A stretch of 64,000 bases of DNA from Ascaphus truei (taxonomy: Eukaryota > Chordata > Amphibia > Anura > Ascaphidae): assembly GCA_036426205.1 (NCBI GenBank), contig CM071587.1:248001-312000 (forward strand), in the 5' to 3' direction. Of this stretch, positions 11,264 through 23,060 are shown in pieces. The position numbers were made by a program, and so were the translations under genes. The notes below the pieces were generated by a model. That model did no database searches. It was not told where the DNA came from and saw nothing but the letters and a program-made list of their open reading frames with translations. Position 1 is the first letter of the stretch. Every line of letters begins with the position of its first letter.

Positions 11264-11303
11264 AGCCAACGTTTCGGTCCCACAGAGAGACCTTCCTCAG
11301 GGC
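11264..11303 (-). ncRNA. Hammerhead-like motif, left arm (duplicate copy)
   Basis: Same motif as 4094-4134. One base is missing from the stem I side ('cagggcgtg' instead of 'cagggccgtg'). Confidence 0.45.
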
Positions 11304-12066
11304 GTGCAACCCACAAGTGCAAGTGACCAACCTATATACCCTCACCCATAGTGCAATGCAACAAAGGACACAATCCCTCCACCTTGTCTGCTGCTCTCAC
11401 TATAATCCCTTTTCTCCCGTACATTTTCAGGCAGCTCTCTCCTCTCTCGATGTTTAAAAAAGCTGGTCTATGATTCTTCAAATTTTCCCGTGTGTCTTTC
11501 GTCACCAAGTTCATAAATGCAGCTATGTTTGGGGTTCAGTGAGTGCGCGGTCAAAGGTGCTCCTGGTCTTAAATGGATTTGGGTAATGCTCCAGAAGGAT
11601 TAATATCAATATTCTTAGAGAAGAAATCCTTTAACTTCAATTGTCTGTGCAGTCTGTACATATCAACCTCCCAGTCAAGGAGATCCTGCATATGGGTTGG
11701 CACAATGATAGAGCCTTTCTGTAAAATGCTAACCTCTGCCGGTGTCAGTGAGTGGTCCGATAGATTGTAGATCACCGTCTCGCTTGCCTGGTGCCCCTTG
11801 TCGCTTTTCCTTCGCGCACGGGATACCGCAAGGGCAGTAGACCCTGGGACCAGTGTCTAAAGGGTGTCTTTCTCCTAATAGTTTAAGTGCCTACTCTCAT
11901 GTCATGATGAGTCATTTGGATAATCAGGTAATAGGGAGGGGGCACGGAGCACAGCTATGTGTCATATTGTCTGATAGCATGTGTGGTGAGGTTCCCCTTT
12001 GTTTTGCATTGCACTATGGGTTATGAGGGTATATATGTTGTGGTCACTTGCACTTGTGGGTTGCAC

Positions 12067-12108
12067 GGCCCTGAGGAAGGTCTCCTCTGTGGGACCGAAA
12101 CGTTGGCT
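12067..12108 (+). ncRNA. Hammerhead-like motif, right arm (duplicate copy)
   Basis: Same motif as 4904-4944, with one extra base in the stem II loop. Confidence 0.5.
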
Positions 12109-12261
12109 TACGTGTATTCATGTTGTGAATAAGATTTTTGGATTAACCCCGTGCGGTGTGCTGTCTCTTTACTGGTCTTTGGTTGGTTCGATCATACTTA
12201 ATTTTTTATGGGACTAGCATTGCTATTATAACCTTTCTACTGCAGTGTGCTGACTGACCTT

Positions 12262-12262
12262 C

Positions 12263-12305
<43 letters not shown>

Positions 12306-12320
12306 ATTATATATAATATC
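12262..12320. repeat. (TA)n microsatellite
   Basis: Counterpart of 5107-5162, interrupted by single-base deletions. Confidence 0.9.
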
Positions 12321-12324
12321 AAAA

Positions 12325-12770
12325 ATAATAGATGATACCGTTCTGTGGCTAACGAAATGCTTTTATTTGTGCGAGCTTTCGAGATACACTGATCTCTTCT
12401 TTCCGGCGATGTTCAAAGAATGAAGCAAGGATAAATTAAAACAGTGTCTCTTGGACATGTTATCTGGTCTTCTCCTTTCCCCCGGTTTGGATGTGTTTTA
12501 TGGCTAGAGGTGTCAAAGGGTAACTGAAGCAAGTGAAGAAAGAGTGTGTATGTTGTCCAGTGTGAATAAAATGAATGGAGAGCCCACGTATAAACAGTGC
12601 TCTATTTTCTGTTTTAAGTTATCTCTGCTTCATTCATTGTAACATCGCCGAAGAAGAATCATTGTATCTCGAAAGCTCGCACAAATAAAAGCATTTCGTT
12701 AGCCACAGAACGGTATCATCTATTATTTTTTGATTATTGAAGCTCGGCTAACACGGTATCTGATACCTCT
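12325..12770. mobile_element. Inverted-arm element, duplicate copy
   Basis: Duplicate of 5165-5620, with the same outward-facing 'gaaagctcgcacaaataaaa' arms. Confidence 0.6.
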
Positions 12771-15700
12771 ATGTATATTATTTTTATTATCATAGATTAT
12801 ATATATATATTATACTATATTATATATAGCTAGATATACTATAATAATATATATATTTATATACTATATACTACTATATTTTTTTAATGGAAACATTTTT
12901 CTATCTTTTGAATGTCCTTACCTGCGGTATTTATGCCTCTTTTAGATAAAGTACTCACTGGATAACTGAAGACATTTGCCAAGTAGGAGTTTTTTTTGTA
13001 TGTTTAGATTACTGCATGTATAGCTTAAAATCCTTCATGTGCAGCACCAAGCATGGAATATTGGGTTATTATGATGATACTAACGTCATAGTGATGTAGA
13101 TATAATAATCTTTATTGGTACACATATTAGATAGCATTTAGTGACGTTATTATCTTTTAGAGGCACTAGAAAGCCCAGTTCTGAATGGTGCAATTGTGTG
13201 TGAACTTCAGGGGTTAAAGGTTTTTGATTGTCAACATTTGTCTAATTGGTGCAGACTATATTAAGGAGGTACTTACCCCATGTAGTCATTATACCCCTGA
13301 GAAGTGAGGCATTGCTCACAAAAAAGCGGAGTAGGGTGAGGTAGCTGCTACTATTCTGCTACTGCTGGCATTCCAGATGTCCGTTTTATATGTTTTTATC
13401 ATTTTAGTTTCCTAGTGGGTCCGTTCTATGTTGTTTTTCCCCCTTTTTCTATTAATTATTGTTGTGGATTCTTGAATCACCAGTGACTGCAGATTTGTCC
13501 TGTCATCAAGATATACCCTTTTGTAAGTATATCCCACTGTCAGGCACTGTTGGTGTGCTGGTGCGCACTAGGAGCTATTAGTAAAAGGGTTAAATATTTG
13601 AGTGTTACCTTCTACAACTAGGAAGTTCACCTAAATCCTGCACAAAGGATTAATGGGATCATTTTATAATAGCATCTTCATTCCACAAGTGATCTATTGC
13701 TGGGTGTCACATCTGGTCAAATGATTCATTCACATAGTAGTATTGCTCATTACTTGTTGCACTATATGTTATTATACACTTTCTAAAAATATATTTTCTT
13801 TTACATCTGCACTGAGCACGGAGTGAAGTCCAGCGCCGAGGAGGACATTTTTTGCAAAGACTTTCGGGATAGGATCTGACTAACCCTAGGGACCATCTGG
13901 CTGCAGGACTTCGTTATTAAAGCTGCCGGTTTAAAAAATATATATATTTTTTTTTTCCTATTCAATATGTGCATCAATACAATCTGAACACTGACAAGTG
14001 ATTAGCTAAGCTGCAGATCGATCCGTTCTCCTGTAATCAATCGCTTGCTCTGGGGCTATTTAATACAGTTCTTGCACAGCATTCTGGGCAATGTAGTCCT
14101 GGAATATGATTGAGTGGGCAGTAACTAGATACACATTGGTTCACTGCTAGAGAGAGGGCGGCGCCAAGAGCCAGACGCTATCAGAAGGGGCTGTCACTTT
14201 GGAAATGCTTCCAACATTAGAGACATTAAAAATGTCTTTAAAACATTTATTTTGTTAATTTAAATGCTACAAGCATTTTCTTCATATGTAGGATTTTGCT
14301 TGAACTGCTGCTTTAAGTGGACGCAACACTTATTGCACGTATATAATTTATTATAATTGATTTTGTATTTGCTATTATAATATGTTATTTGTAACATATC
14401 ACTTCTATATATATGCGCTAATTTTTGGGGTAAAGCGCTAAAGTTGTGTATTTTTGTATTCGCATGTTGGCGGCAGATCTACGTGTTAAAACGTGCGACT
14501 TGCGTTACTTTTCATGACGGTTTCCTGTGTTGGTTCTCTCCATCACCTTAATGGCGACGTATACCCTTTTTTTTTTAACACAGAACAACCCAAATTCCAC
14601 AAGAGATGAAAATGCTAATTTTTTCAACGTAAATGTGTCAGCAAACGTTGTGGATACGTAAACCCCATGTTTGCAGTCTCGACCATTCTCTTCTTTTATG
14701 TTTTACAAATATTCCATTATTTTGGCTGCTCCACGGACTACCACACTGATTTTCTCCCTTTTTCTGTGTATACCCCCCAGACAGAAAAGTCCCCCAGAAA
14801 AATTAAATAAGTTTGAGTTTTATGTATGTCTTTATTTATATAGCGCAATTAATGTACATCGCGCTTCACAGCAGTAACACATGTGACAATCGTTTAAATA
14901 ACAAATAGTACAATAACACATAATGGGAGAGAAGTGCTTCAGACAAAAGTAACATTTAGGAAAAGGAGTCCCTACCCCGAGAGCTTACAATCTAATAGGT
15001 AGGAAGGAAGAACGTACAGAGACAGTACGAGAGCGTTCTGGCAAGTGCGTCTGCAAGGGACCAAGGTTATATGTATGAGTTGTAAATTATCAGCCACGGA
15101 GCTACTCATATGCGTCCTTAAGCAGGTGTGTTTTTGAGGTGGGTCTTAAGGTGGATAGAGAGGGTGCTAGTCGGATATTGAGGGGAAGGTCATTCCAAAG
15201 GTGTGGGGCAGGCGTGTGAGTAAAACATATATTGTTTCACTCCATTCCTGCATCAAAAGTATATTTAAATGATGTTAATATTATTTCATCCATTACATGA
15301 CTATATACTGTACCTGGAATGCATTTCATTTGAGAAGTGCTAATGTACAGTAAATATATGAACAAAGGTGCTGTTTTCATGCCAGTGATATGCATGACAT
15401 TACTAGAAAGCCATCCAACTGGAATAATCTTAAAAGAAATGGATATACTGCTTGTGTTGTGCTCTTCCTTCATGCTATAGCTTTCACATGAGAGCTGCTT
15501 TGATGTTTTAATGTCTTACCCTGATTATGCACATTTGCCCTGTCCTGTCATTGCAGCAATCAGTCTGCAGTTTATGTAAGAAATTCGTAGCCACAGATTC
15601 TTCCATTCTTAAACTCCTCCAACCCGGAGAAAAACAAACCCGCTGTAGAGATTATTGTCACGTTTCACACTGATTCCAGTTGATAATGTTCGGAAGGCTA

Positions 15701-16944
15701 ACACCTAATGTGTCATGTTTGGTACCCGCATACAATAAAGCCTCCAATTGTTACAGATGCCCCGAGCTTCAGGTACGGGTTCACCATAGCACACTTCTTC
15801 ACAAAGGGTGGATTAAGTGGGAGGACTCCAATGGGAGAAAATTGTAGGGTTGACCCACATGACTGTAATATGTTTCACAGCGTAGGGAAATACACAGTTA
15901 TTATAGAGCAGAATCCACATGTAATGCTGGGATGAGGTGTGCACCTAATGATAAATAGTGCTAAAAACTTCTGGCTTAAAAGGACACATCAATATTATGA
16001 CTCTGCATGTTTTAAAGACAGGGTTGACAAACTGAAGCTACTTGTCAACGAGTCAAAATATCATTAATCACGTAATTACTTATTGTTCATACGAAGATTT
16101 AATTCCACCAGTCCCTGTGGTTACAAGATGTATTTATGACATCTGTTTAGCATTTTATGGATTGTGGTAATTCACATTCTCCCCTTAACAAGGGAGCGTC
16201 TCCCCGGTCCTGCTGTGCCGAGAAAAACCACCACAAGTTGTTACAAGAGCCAAAGCAAACAAGAGCACAACATGTTATTGAGTAGAGAGGAAGTTGGAGT
16301 TCTTCTTGTAAGAAGAGCCGTGTGGCGATGACATTGTTCTTCTCAAATTCAGTGATTCCCCAGGGGCAGGTTTTCATTTAGCAATCTAAATAAACACTTC
16401 CGTCTATAAATAGAAAGTGTGGGTCAGCGTGAGGAGCTTCACAAATAAAGGCAATAAATAGAAATGTGACCTGCTCCATATTTTTTTTTTTTCACACTAA
16501 GGTGTTTGTGCACCCACAGTTCCCCATTATAATAAGGGAACTCTGATTTTGGCTTTGGCCAGATGTTATTGCACTAAATCACATTTATTTTAAGCCCTCA
16601 GGGCATTTTCACATATCTCACGGAGTTTAGTCCACAGGACATTAAGAAATTACATATGTTCAGTGTAGTCCTGCTAAACGGAGTCTACCGTGACGAGTTG
16701 GCAGACTTGAATCATGTTTGGATCAAAAGATGCAACCAAATGACTCCTTTGTTATAAAGACAGGTTCTAAATGTTAAATGTCACTAGTGTATTTTAGCCC
16801 AAATTGGTAGAGCGCAGGATCTGTTCTTTTGTTTTCCACATATGTAAGGCCAGTCCTTTTTACCAGCAGCGCATTTCTAAAGAAAGGAGGAGAGAAGTAA
16901 TATGGGCAGTCTTTCTGTCACTGTCTGCGCCATATTCTGCTCAG
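12771..16944. other. Duplicate of 5625-9841; no gene
   Basis: TA-rich run, unrecognised sequence, dispersed repeat (about 14820-15230) and further unrecognised sequence, matching copy 1 apart from small indels. Short open frames differ between the copies. Confidence 0.65.
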
Positions 16945-17690
16945 ACCACCACCTGCTCCATGTTTCTGCTCAGACACTGCTGTCCATGTTCTGCTCTACA
17001 CTGCCTGCTCCATGTTCTGCTCATACCTGCCTGCTCCATGTTCTCCTCAACACTGCCTGCTCCATGGTTCTCCTCATACATGCCTGCTCCATGTTTCCTC
17101 ATACACCGCTTGCTCCATGTTCTGTCTACACTGCCTGCTCCATGTTCTCCTCATACACTGCCTGCTCCATGTTCTGCTCATACACTGCTTGCTCCATGTT
17201 CTACTCATACACTGCTTGCTCCATGTTCTGCTCATACACTGCCTGCTCCATGTTGTGCTCATACACTGCCTGCTCCATGTTGTGCTCATACACTGCCTGC
17301 TCCATGTTCTACTCATACACTGCTTGCTCCATGTTCTGCTCGGTCACCACTTGCTCCATGTTCTGCTCATACACTGCATGCTCCATGTTGTCTGCTATAC
17401 CGCCTGCTCCATGTTCTGCTCATACACTGCCTGCTCCATGTTCTACTCATACACTGCTTGCTCCATGTTCTGCTCGGTCACCACTTGCTCCATGTTCTGC
17501 TCATACACTGCATGCTCCATGTTCTGCTCATATACCGCCTGCTCCATGTTCTGCTTGGTCACTGCTTGCTCCGTATTCTGCTCGGTCATCGCCTGCTAAA
17601 TGTTCTGTTCATATACCACCTGCTTCATGTTCTGCTCATATACTGCCTGCTCCATATTCTGTTCAATCACTGCCTTCTCCATATTCTGTA
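16945..17690. repeat. 27-bp minisatellite, long array
   Basis: Some 27 units of 'ctgctccatgttctgctcat' plus acactgc with sporadic variants (gtcacc, ataccg). Because 27 is a multiple of 3 and the unit lacks stops in any + frame, all three + frames stay open for about 200-295 codons, giving repeats such as CSMFCSYTA, PAPCSAHTL and LLHVLLIHC. These are not proteins. Confidence 0.92.
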
Positions 17691-17699
17691 AAGAACAAG

Positions 17700-19324
17700 G
17701 GGAAAAGGGGAAGAGGGGGGAAAGCTCCCGCATCAGCTGCAGTACAATAAAGTAATGTGAAATTAATCAGAGGTCATCTCTGGTGCAAAAAGGGACAAAG
17801 GGATATATTCTGGAAGCCAGAGGGTCACGTGGTGATGACTTAGCTCAGATAGTGTCAACTCGCCCTCTTTTCCAAGCACGACAAGGTTTGTTTCTTTTCT
17901 TACTTTATTTTGGATAAAGCAGGGAAAAACAGTTTCTTGTGTAGAGGTGTAGGTCTAAATATCTCTGTGTGTGCTTAGTAGTAAAGGGAGGTGAAAAGAT
18001 AATCCTGCAGCACCATTACAGGGGTTACAGCGAGGTACTCACGAGTCCAGAGGAATGGTGGAAAAGGAAAAAGCAATGTATGCTGGGTAGTAAGATAGTC
18101 TGGGGACAGACCATCTGTGGGCAGAGCAGAGGGGGAGAAAGCAGACTAGCCCATTTGAGAGAAAGGCTGGGGCTGCTATGGCAACTCACAGGAGTGTCTG
18201 GGGGAGCTACAACATGTAGCAATAATGTTGCATCTTTAATACAACAAGCTGCTGGGAGAGGGGAAATGGCACTGTGTTTGTGTGCAGAACCAAACACATA
18301 CAGCTGGCACTAATAAGCTGACAAGCAGGGCTGCGAGGAAAAAGGGGGGGGTGAAACAGAAGTGTAGACAGGAGTATTCCTGTTCCATGACAGGATAGTA
18401 AGACAAACACACAAAAGATTCCCTCATGAATGCACTCAGATAGACCTGGTAGAAGTGATGTAGTCTATTATAATCAATTTATTCAATGATAAAATAATAG
18501 TTGTACAGGGGGGTGTGGTAAAGAAGTCCAGGGCCACCCCCTAATTACATACCAAAAGAACTTCCACATTTGAGTAAATGGGGAAGAAAACTGTGAGAAA
18601 CACTACACAAAATCACATGGTATAATGGCTACAGTCTGTATGGGTAAATTCCTGCAGAAAAAATACTAGCATGAAGTAAGGCAGTACTATTATCTAAAAA
18701 AACGGCAGTCTATAATATTGTAAGGCTGCCGATACTAAATCTGGAGGAAGAAAATACCAAATAACAGAAAATAGAATACCAACAAGCTGGCAAAAGTAAA
18801 CTGCCAGACTAATCTGGTGTGATAGTGTAGGTAAATAATCAGCGTGTAGTCACTATACAAAACACAATAAAATCAATCTGTATGATCAGCATAGTACAAT
18901 GAGAGGAAAAAATAGTAGAAGTATAAGATCCTAAATAGGGCTAGCACAAAATGTGCATCCGTATAGGCCAGAGGCACGATTCACTGACCATTTCCAGTTA
19001 TAGCCTCTTAACCCATAAACCTCATGAACCTTCACTATAATATGAGAGCAAGTGTATTCCTGATGGTATGGTAGGATCACAACACATGTAAATCAATGCT
19101 TGTATCGGTAATTACTTTATAATCCTCACAATAAAACACTTAGTGAATATATCGTAGAAGTGCACATGCTGATGATATACAGAGTAATATGCTCAAATAA
19201 CATTCATAATAAGTTTAAACAGAACCGCCCTCTCCAAACAGCAACTGCTAGTTAAATAATTAATATGGGCGTAAAGTACAGTCTATCAGCTATAATTTGA
19301 GGGTATTCACATCCAAATTGGAGG
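17700..19324. other. No gene or known element recognised
   Basis: Contains purine-rich sequence (17700-17730) and short open frames on both strands with no family likeness. It could include an old LTR or other repeat that I cannot identify. Confidence 0.5.
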
Positions 19325-19531
19325 AAGGGTTTAGGAATTACATCTCTTTAATATGTAGCCCCCTCTTTTTCAAGGGACCAAAAGTAATTGGAAAATTGAC
19401 TCAAAAGCTGTTTCATGGACAGGTGTGGGCTATTCCTTTGTTATTTCATCATCAATTAAGCAGGTAAAAGGTTTGGAGTTGATTCCAGGTGTGGCATTCA
19501 CATTTGGAAGCTGTTGCTGTGAACCCACAAT

Positions 19532-20460
19532 ATGCGGTCAAAGGAGCACTCAATGCAAGTGAAACAGGGCATCCTTAGGCTGCAAAAAAATAAATAAAAT
19601 CCATCAGAGAGATAGGACATTAGGAGCGGCCAAATCAACAGTTTGGTACATTCTGAGAAAAAAAGAATGTACTGGTGAGCTCTGCAACACAAAAAGACCT
19701 GGATGTCCACAGGCGACAAAAGTGGTGGATGATCATAGGATCCTTTCCATGGTAAAGAAAAATCCCTTCACAACATCCAGCCAAGTGAAGAACACTCTCC
19801 AGGAGGTAGGCATATCATTATCCAAGTCTACCATAAAGAGAAGACTTCATGAGAGCAAATACAGAGGGTTCACCACAAGGTGCAAACCATTCATAAGCCT
19901 CAAGAATAGAAAGTCCAGATTAGACTTTGCCAAACAATATCTAAAAAAGCCAGCCCAGTTCTGGAACAGCATTCTTTGGACAGATGAAACTAAGATCAAC
20001 CTGTACCAGAATGATGGGAAGAAAAAAGTATGGAGAAGGCTTGGAACAACTCATGATCCAAAGCATACCACATCATCTGTAAAACTCGGTGAAGTCAGTG
20101 TGATGGCATGGGCATGCATGGCTTCCAATGGCATGGGTCACTAGTGTTTATTGATGATGTGAAGCAGACGGATGCATTCTGAATTGTATAGAGATATTTT
20201 GCCTGCTCAGATTCAGCCAAATTCAGCGAAGTTGATTGGACAATGACCCAAAACATACTGCGAAAGCAACCCAGGAGTTTTTTAAGGCAAAGAAGTGGAA
20301 TATTCTGCAATGGCCGAGTCAATAACGTGATCTCAACCTGGTCGAGCATGCATTTCACTTGCTGAAGACAAAACTTAAGGCAGAAAGACCCACGAACAAA
20401 CAACAACTGAAGACAGCTGAAGTAAAGTCCCGGCAAAGCATCACAAAGTAGGAAACCAAG
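19532..20460 (+). pseudogene. Tc1-like transposase pseudogene
   Basis: Tc1-family transposases cut and paste their element at TA sites, using an N-terminal paired-like DNA-binding domain and a DDE catalytic domain. The start ATGCGGTCAAAGGAG lies at 19532 in one frame. Similarity continues in another frame from 19722: SQVKNTLQEVGISLSKSTIK, then the first catalytic Asp in FWNSILWTDETKINLYQ near 19980. The second Asp region (DNDPKHTAKA, about 20238-20267) and the third acidic residue region (DLNLVEHAFHLLKTKLK, about 20330) are readable only in other frames, with stops between. At least three frame breaks make it non-functional. Confidence 0.85.
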
Positions 20461-20502
20461 CATTTGGTGATGTCCATGCATTCCAGACTTCAAGCAGTCA
20501 TT

Positions 20503-20537
20503 CCTTGAGAAAGACCAGTTTGGTTGAAACGCGTGGG
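20503..20537 (+). ncRNA. Hammerhead-like motif, variant core
   Basis: CTTGAGA, AA, stem GACCA / TGGTT (with G-T pairs), GAA, ACGCGT, GGG. The first part is CTTGAGA instead of CTGANGA, so it is either a decayed ribozyme or a relative that no longer cleaves. Confidence 0.35.
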
Positions 20538-20661
20538 AGGAGGTTCTTTTTTGTTTGTGGATTGCATTCGTTTTATGTAGATTAATAAAGCATTTTTAAC
20601 TTTTTCCACTGGTGAGTCTGTATCTTGGTCAGGAGCAGCAGGACTGCTGATCATTTTTTCT
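20503..20661 (+). mobile_element. Short insertion with hammerhead-like start and 16-bp target duplication
   Basis: It interrupts the Tc1 element. The flanks acttcaagcagtcatt (20487-20502) and acttcaagccgtcatt (20662-20677) are 16-bp direct repeats with one mismatch. The insert begins exactly at ccttgagaaagaccag, the hammerhead-like motif. It contains an AATAAA (about 20584) and ends in a T-rich stretch. It is too short to code and is probably a non-autonomous 3' fragment of a Penelope-related retroelement. Confidence 0.7.
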
Positions 20662-21099
20662 ACTTCAAGCCGTCATTGCCTGCAAAGGATTCTCGACAAA
20701 GTATTAAAAATGAACATTTTATTTATGATTGTGTTAATTTGTCCAATTACATTGAGCCCCTGAAATAAGGGGACGGTGTATGGAAATGGTTACAATTCCT
20801 AAACGTTTCATACGATATTTATGTTCAACCTCTTGAATTAAAGCTGAAAGTCTGCACTTCTATTGCATCTCGGTTGTTTCATTTCAAATCCATTGTGGTG
20901 GCGTACAGAGCCAAAATTGCTGTATGAAAATTGTATCAGTGTCCAATTATTTCCGGACCTAACTGTATGTGATGTAAGTGATATGTGTGTGTGTGAAAGA
21001 AAGATTATAGCTATAGTGATTAAGAGAATCAATACATTCTAAAAGAGTGGAAATGTCACCTTCCCAAATGTAAAGAAGTTTGTCTATGAAGCGTATTCA

Positions 21100-22016
21100 C
21101 GGAACACTTTCCTTAGAGCAAGCAGTTGTCATCCCAAAGCTCTGTTCAGGGGGATACCAAAGGAACAATTCATGAGGGTACGTCGCAAATGCTCCAACGA
21201 GGAGGACTTTAGAATTCAATCAAAAGATCTTTATCAGCGCTTCCTTGATAGGGGATATAATCAGATGGATCTGGATAGATCAATGAAGGAGGTTCTATGG
21301 ATAGAACTTCACTTCTTAAACGTTCTCCTAAGAGGACATCATTCAATGATAGTCCTTTATTTATCACTCCTTATAGTTGACAAGCACAATGCATCAAGTC
21401 TATATTTAACAAGCATTGGGGTGTCCTATCATTGGATCCCATCTTAACACCCTATATTTCTTTGGGCCCTAATATATAGTTTTCAAAAGAGCTAAAACTA
21501 TAGCCAATACACTCTCGCCAAGTCTTTTCAGACTTAAAAGGTCTGACAAAAGGTCTGCACTACCAATGGGCTCGTTTAAATGCAATCATTGCAAGATATG
21601 TGACAAAATGAATCCAATGCAGACTTCTCCTTCTTCAGTTACAAGAGAAACCCATAAGGTTAGGACATTGATCAACTGTAACTCAACTTTCATCATCTAT
21701 CTTTTAACGTGTGGCTGCGGGCAACAATATGGTCGGCAGGACCGCTAGGTGTTTGAAAGTTAGAATTATGGAACATCTTCGGTTAATTGCTAAAGGGGAT
21801 CAGAATCATCCTGTTCCAAAACATTTTTCAACCTGCCCTAGGGGCAGTATTGATCTTTTTTAAATTCCAGGGCTTTGAACAGGTCCCCTCTCTACCGAGA
21901 GGAGGTGACAGAACAAAAGCGTTAGATAGGCGTGAAGCCTTTTGGATATTCACCCTTAGGACTAGGACACCATTAGGGATAAATATTGATTGGGACCTAG
22001 GACGTTTCCTTTAATA
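21100..22016 (+). pseudogene. Penelope-like element remnant: RT C-terminal region, linker, GIY-YIG domain
   Basis: The + strand reads SSCHPKALFRGIPKEQFMRVR and RRKCSNEEDF, then LYQRFLDRGY, typical of the segment after the reverse transcriptase core in Penelope-like elements. After stops and a frame change comes a Cys-rich linker (FKCNHCKICDKM) and the GIY-YIG nuclease (LINCNSTFIIYLLTCGCGQQ). A frameshift near 21735 moves the rest (RIMEHLRLIAKG, EAFWIFTLRTRTPLGINID) to other frames, ending at 22016. It is inactive. The element has the same polarity as the adjacent Tc1 copy and starts about 130 bp after it. Confidence 0.85.
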
Positions 22017-22216
22017 TATCCTTGACTCATGTAAACATCTATGATATAATGTGTCCTGGTCTTTCAGAGATTATGTTGTTCTGTCTCTCTTATAGTGGAA
22101 TATATATGTATTATTGTTATTGATATAATATCACTTAAGATGTGCTTACTTCTTTTGATGTCCTGACCTTAGATTTTACCATCTCATCTGCAACCTGTTT
22201 TCACTTTGGTTTCCAT

Positions 22217-22233
22217 ATATATATATATATAGC
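22217..22233. repeat. Short (TA)n
   Basis: Alternating TA. Confidence 0.8.
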
Positions 22234-22274
22234 ATTTGGTCAGAGGGGAAAGGCGGAGTACTAAGTCCAGAGAT

Positions 22275-23060
22275 CAATGGCAATCCTCTGGGATGCCACT
22301 TGTTCTGCCAGACCTAGGGTCGCCTGCCCAGCGGGTGGCATTGGGATAGCTGGGGGGAGATGTGGCAGGCTTGCACATGTCTCTTGGTTATTTCAAATTT
22401 CATGCAGATCCGGATTTTCTACTCGGCTTGGCTCTGATTGGCTGCTTGAGAAAGTTCCCACGTGCTGATTGGCTGTCCGCTCTGCTTCTATTTTATGAAT
22501 GAATCAGAGAATACTATAAGAAGCCGTGAGCCAATCAGATGGTGTGTTCCCCTTGAGTCAGAGCCGGAAGAGCGCGGGCTTTTCAAAGATTATTTGTTTG
22601 TAATAGCAAAGCTACCGGCTTTGATTTCGAGTCTGAAAAGTCTGCCCGCCAGAGACTAAGTTCCGACTTTTGTGCCCAAGTTCTCGGAATCGAACCTAGC
22701 GGTCGCGGCTGGGATCATATGCCGATTTGAGTTCCTGGAGATTTGGAGTAGCTCGCGGTCAGGAGGGACCAAGTTCTCAGAAGCGGACATAGCGGTGGCG
22801 TATAGAATTTTATGCCAATTTGGGTTCCAGGAGATCCCGGGCTAAGTCTCGGTCAGGGTAAAACTCTCACAAAGAGTTCCCTGCACCTAGGAAAGTCTAG
22901 TTTCCTACCCCAGCCCCAAAGTAAGTGTGTCTTTTCATCTGTATTTTGTGGTTCATTGTGTGTAAACGAATTTATGCCGAATAAATTACAATTTATTTCT
23001 CTACCTTGTTTTGCTCAATGAATGATCCCGGTAAAACGGTGTAAATAACCCGGTCTCCTG
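22275..23060. other. GC-richer island with CCAAT-type boxes and two imperfect 90-bp repeats
   Basis: Several ATTGGCTG / CCAATCAG boxes occur at 22437-22540. Two imperfect direct repeats of about 90 bp start at about 22676 and 22769; both contain 'ccaagttctc' and later 'gggttcc/gagttcc'. An AATAAA occurs near 22980. The layout could fit an old LTR (promoter boxes then polyadenylation signal), but I see no matching termini or partner. No gene supported. Confidence 0.35.

Larger units (their letters stand above)
11170..12210 (-). mobile_element. Penelope-derived inverted-arm element, duplicate copy
   Basis: Duplicate of 4010-5060. In this copy the minus-strand segment with LSDHSLTPAEVSILQKG continues in one frame into DWEVDMYRLHRQLKLKDFF (11569-11775), where copy 1 is frame-broken. 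So each copy carries its own small indels and neither is uniformly better. Confidence 0.65.
10089..17200 (+). repeat. 7.1-kb direct duplication, copy 2
   Basis: It restarts at cagccccgcgcccgccgcc in the middle of the 27-bp minisatellite and repeats the content of copy 1 in the same order. Differences are mainly single-base gains and losses. The right limit is approximate because the block runs into the longer minisatellite array. Confidence 0.85.
19325..20967 (+). mobile_element. Tc1/mariner-family transposon, decayed
   Basis: The right terminal region (20680-20965) ends '...ttccggacctaactg' followed by TA, the usual Tc1-type terminus and TA target. The left side keeps only the inner part of the matching inverted repeat (from about 19325) and has lost its outer end. 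The transposase lies between. A 159-bp insertion with a 16-bp target duplication interrupts the right part (20503-20661). Confidence 0.85.

Noticed and set aside
16804..17750. Overlapping long open frames of 195-295 codons
   Set aside because: They are products of a 27-bp tandem repeat without stops in three frames; no domain or codon bias supports them.
20095..20493. A minus-strand 132-codon open frame
   Set aside because: It is the shadow of the decayed Tc1 transposase on the opposite strand.
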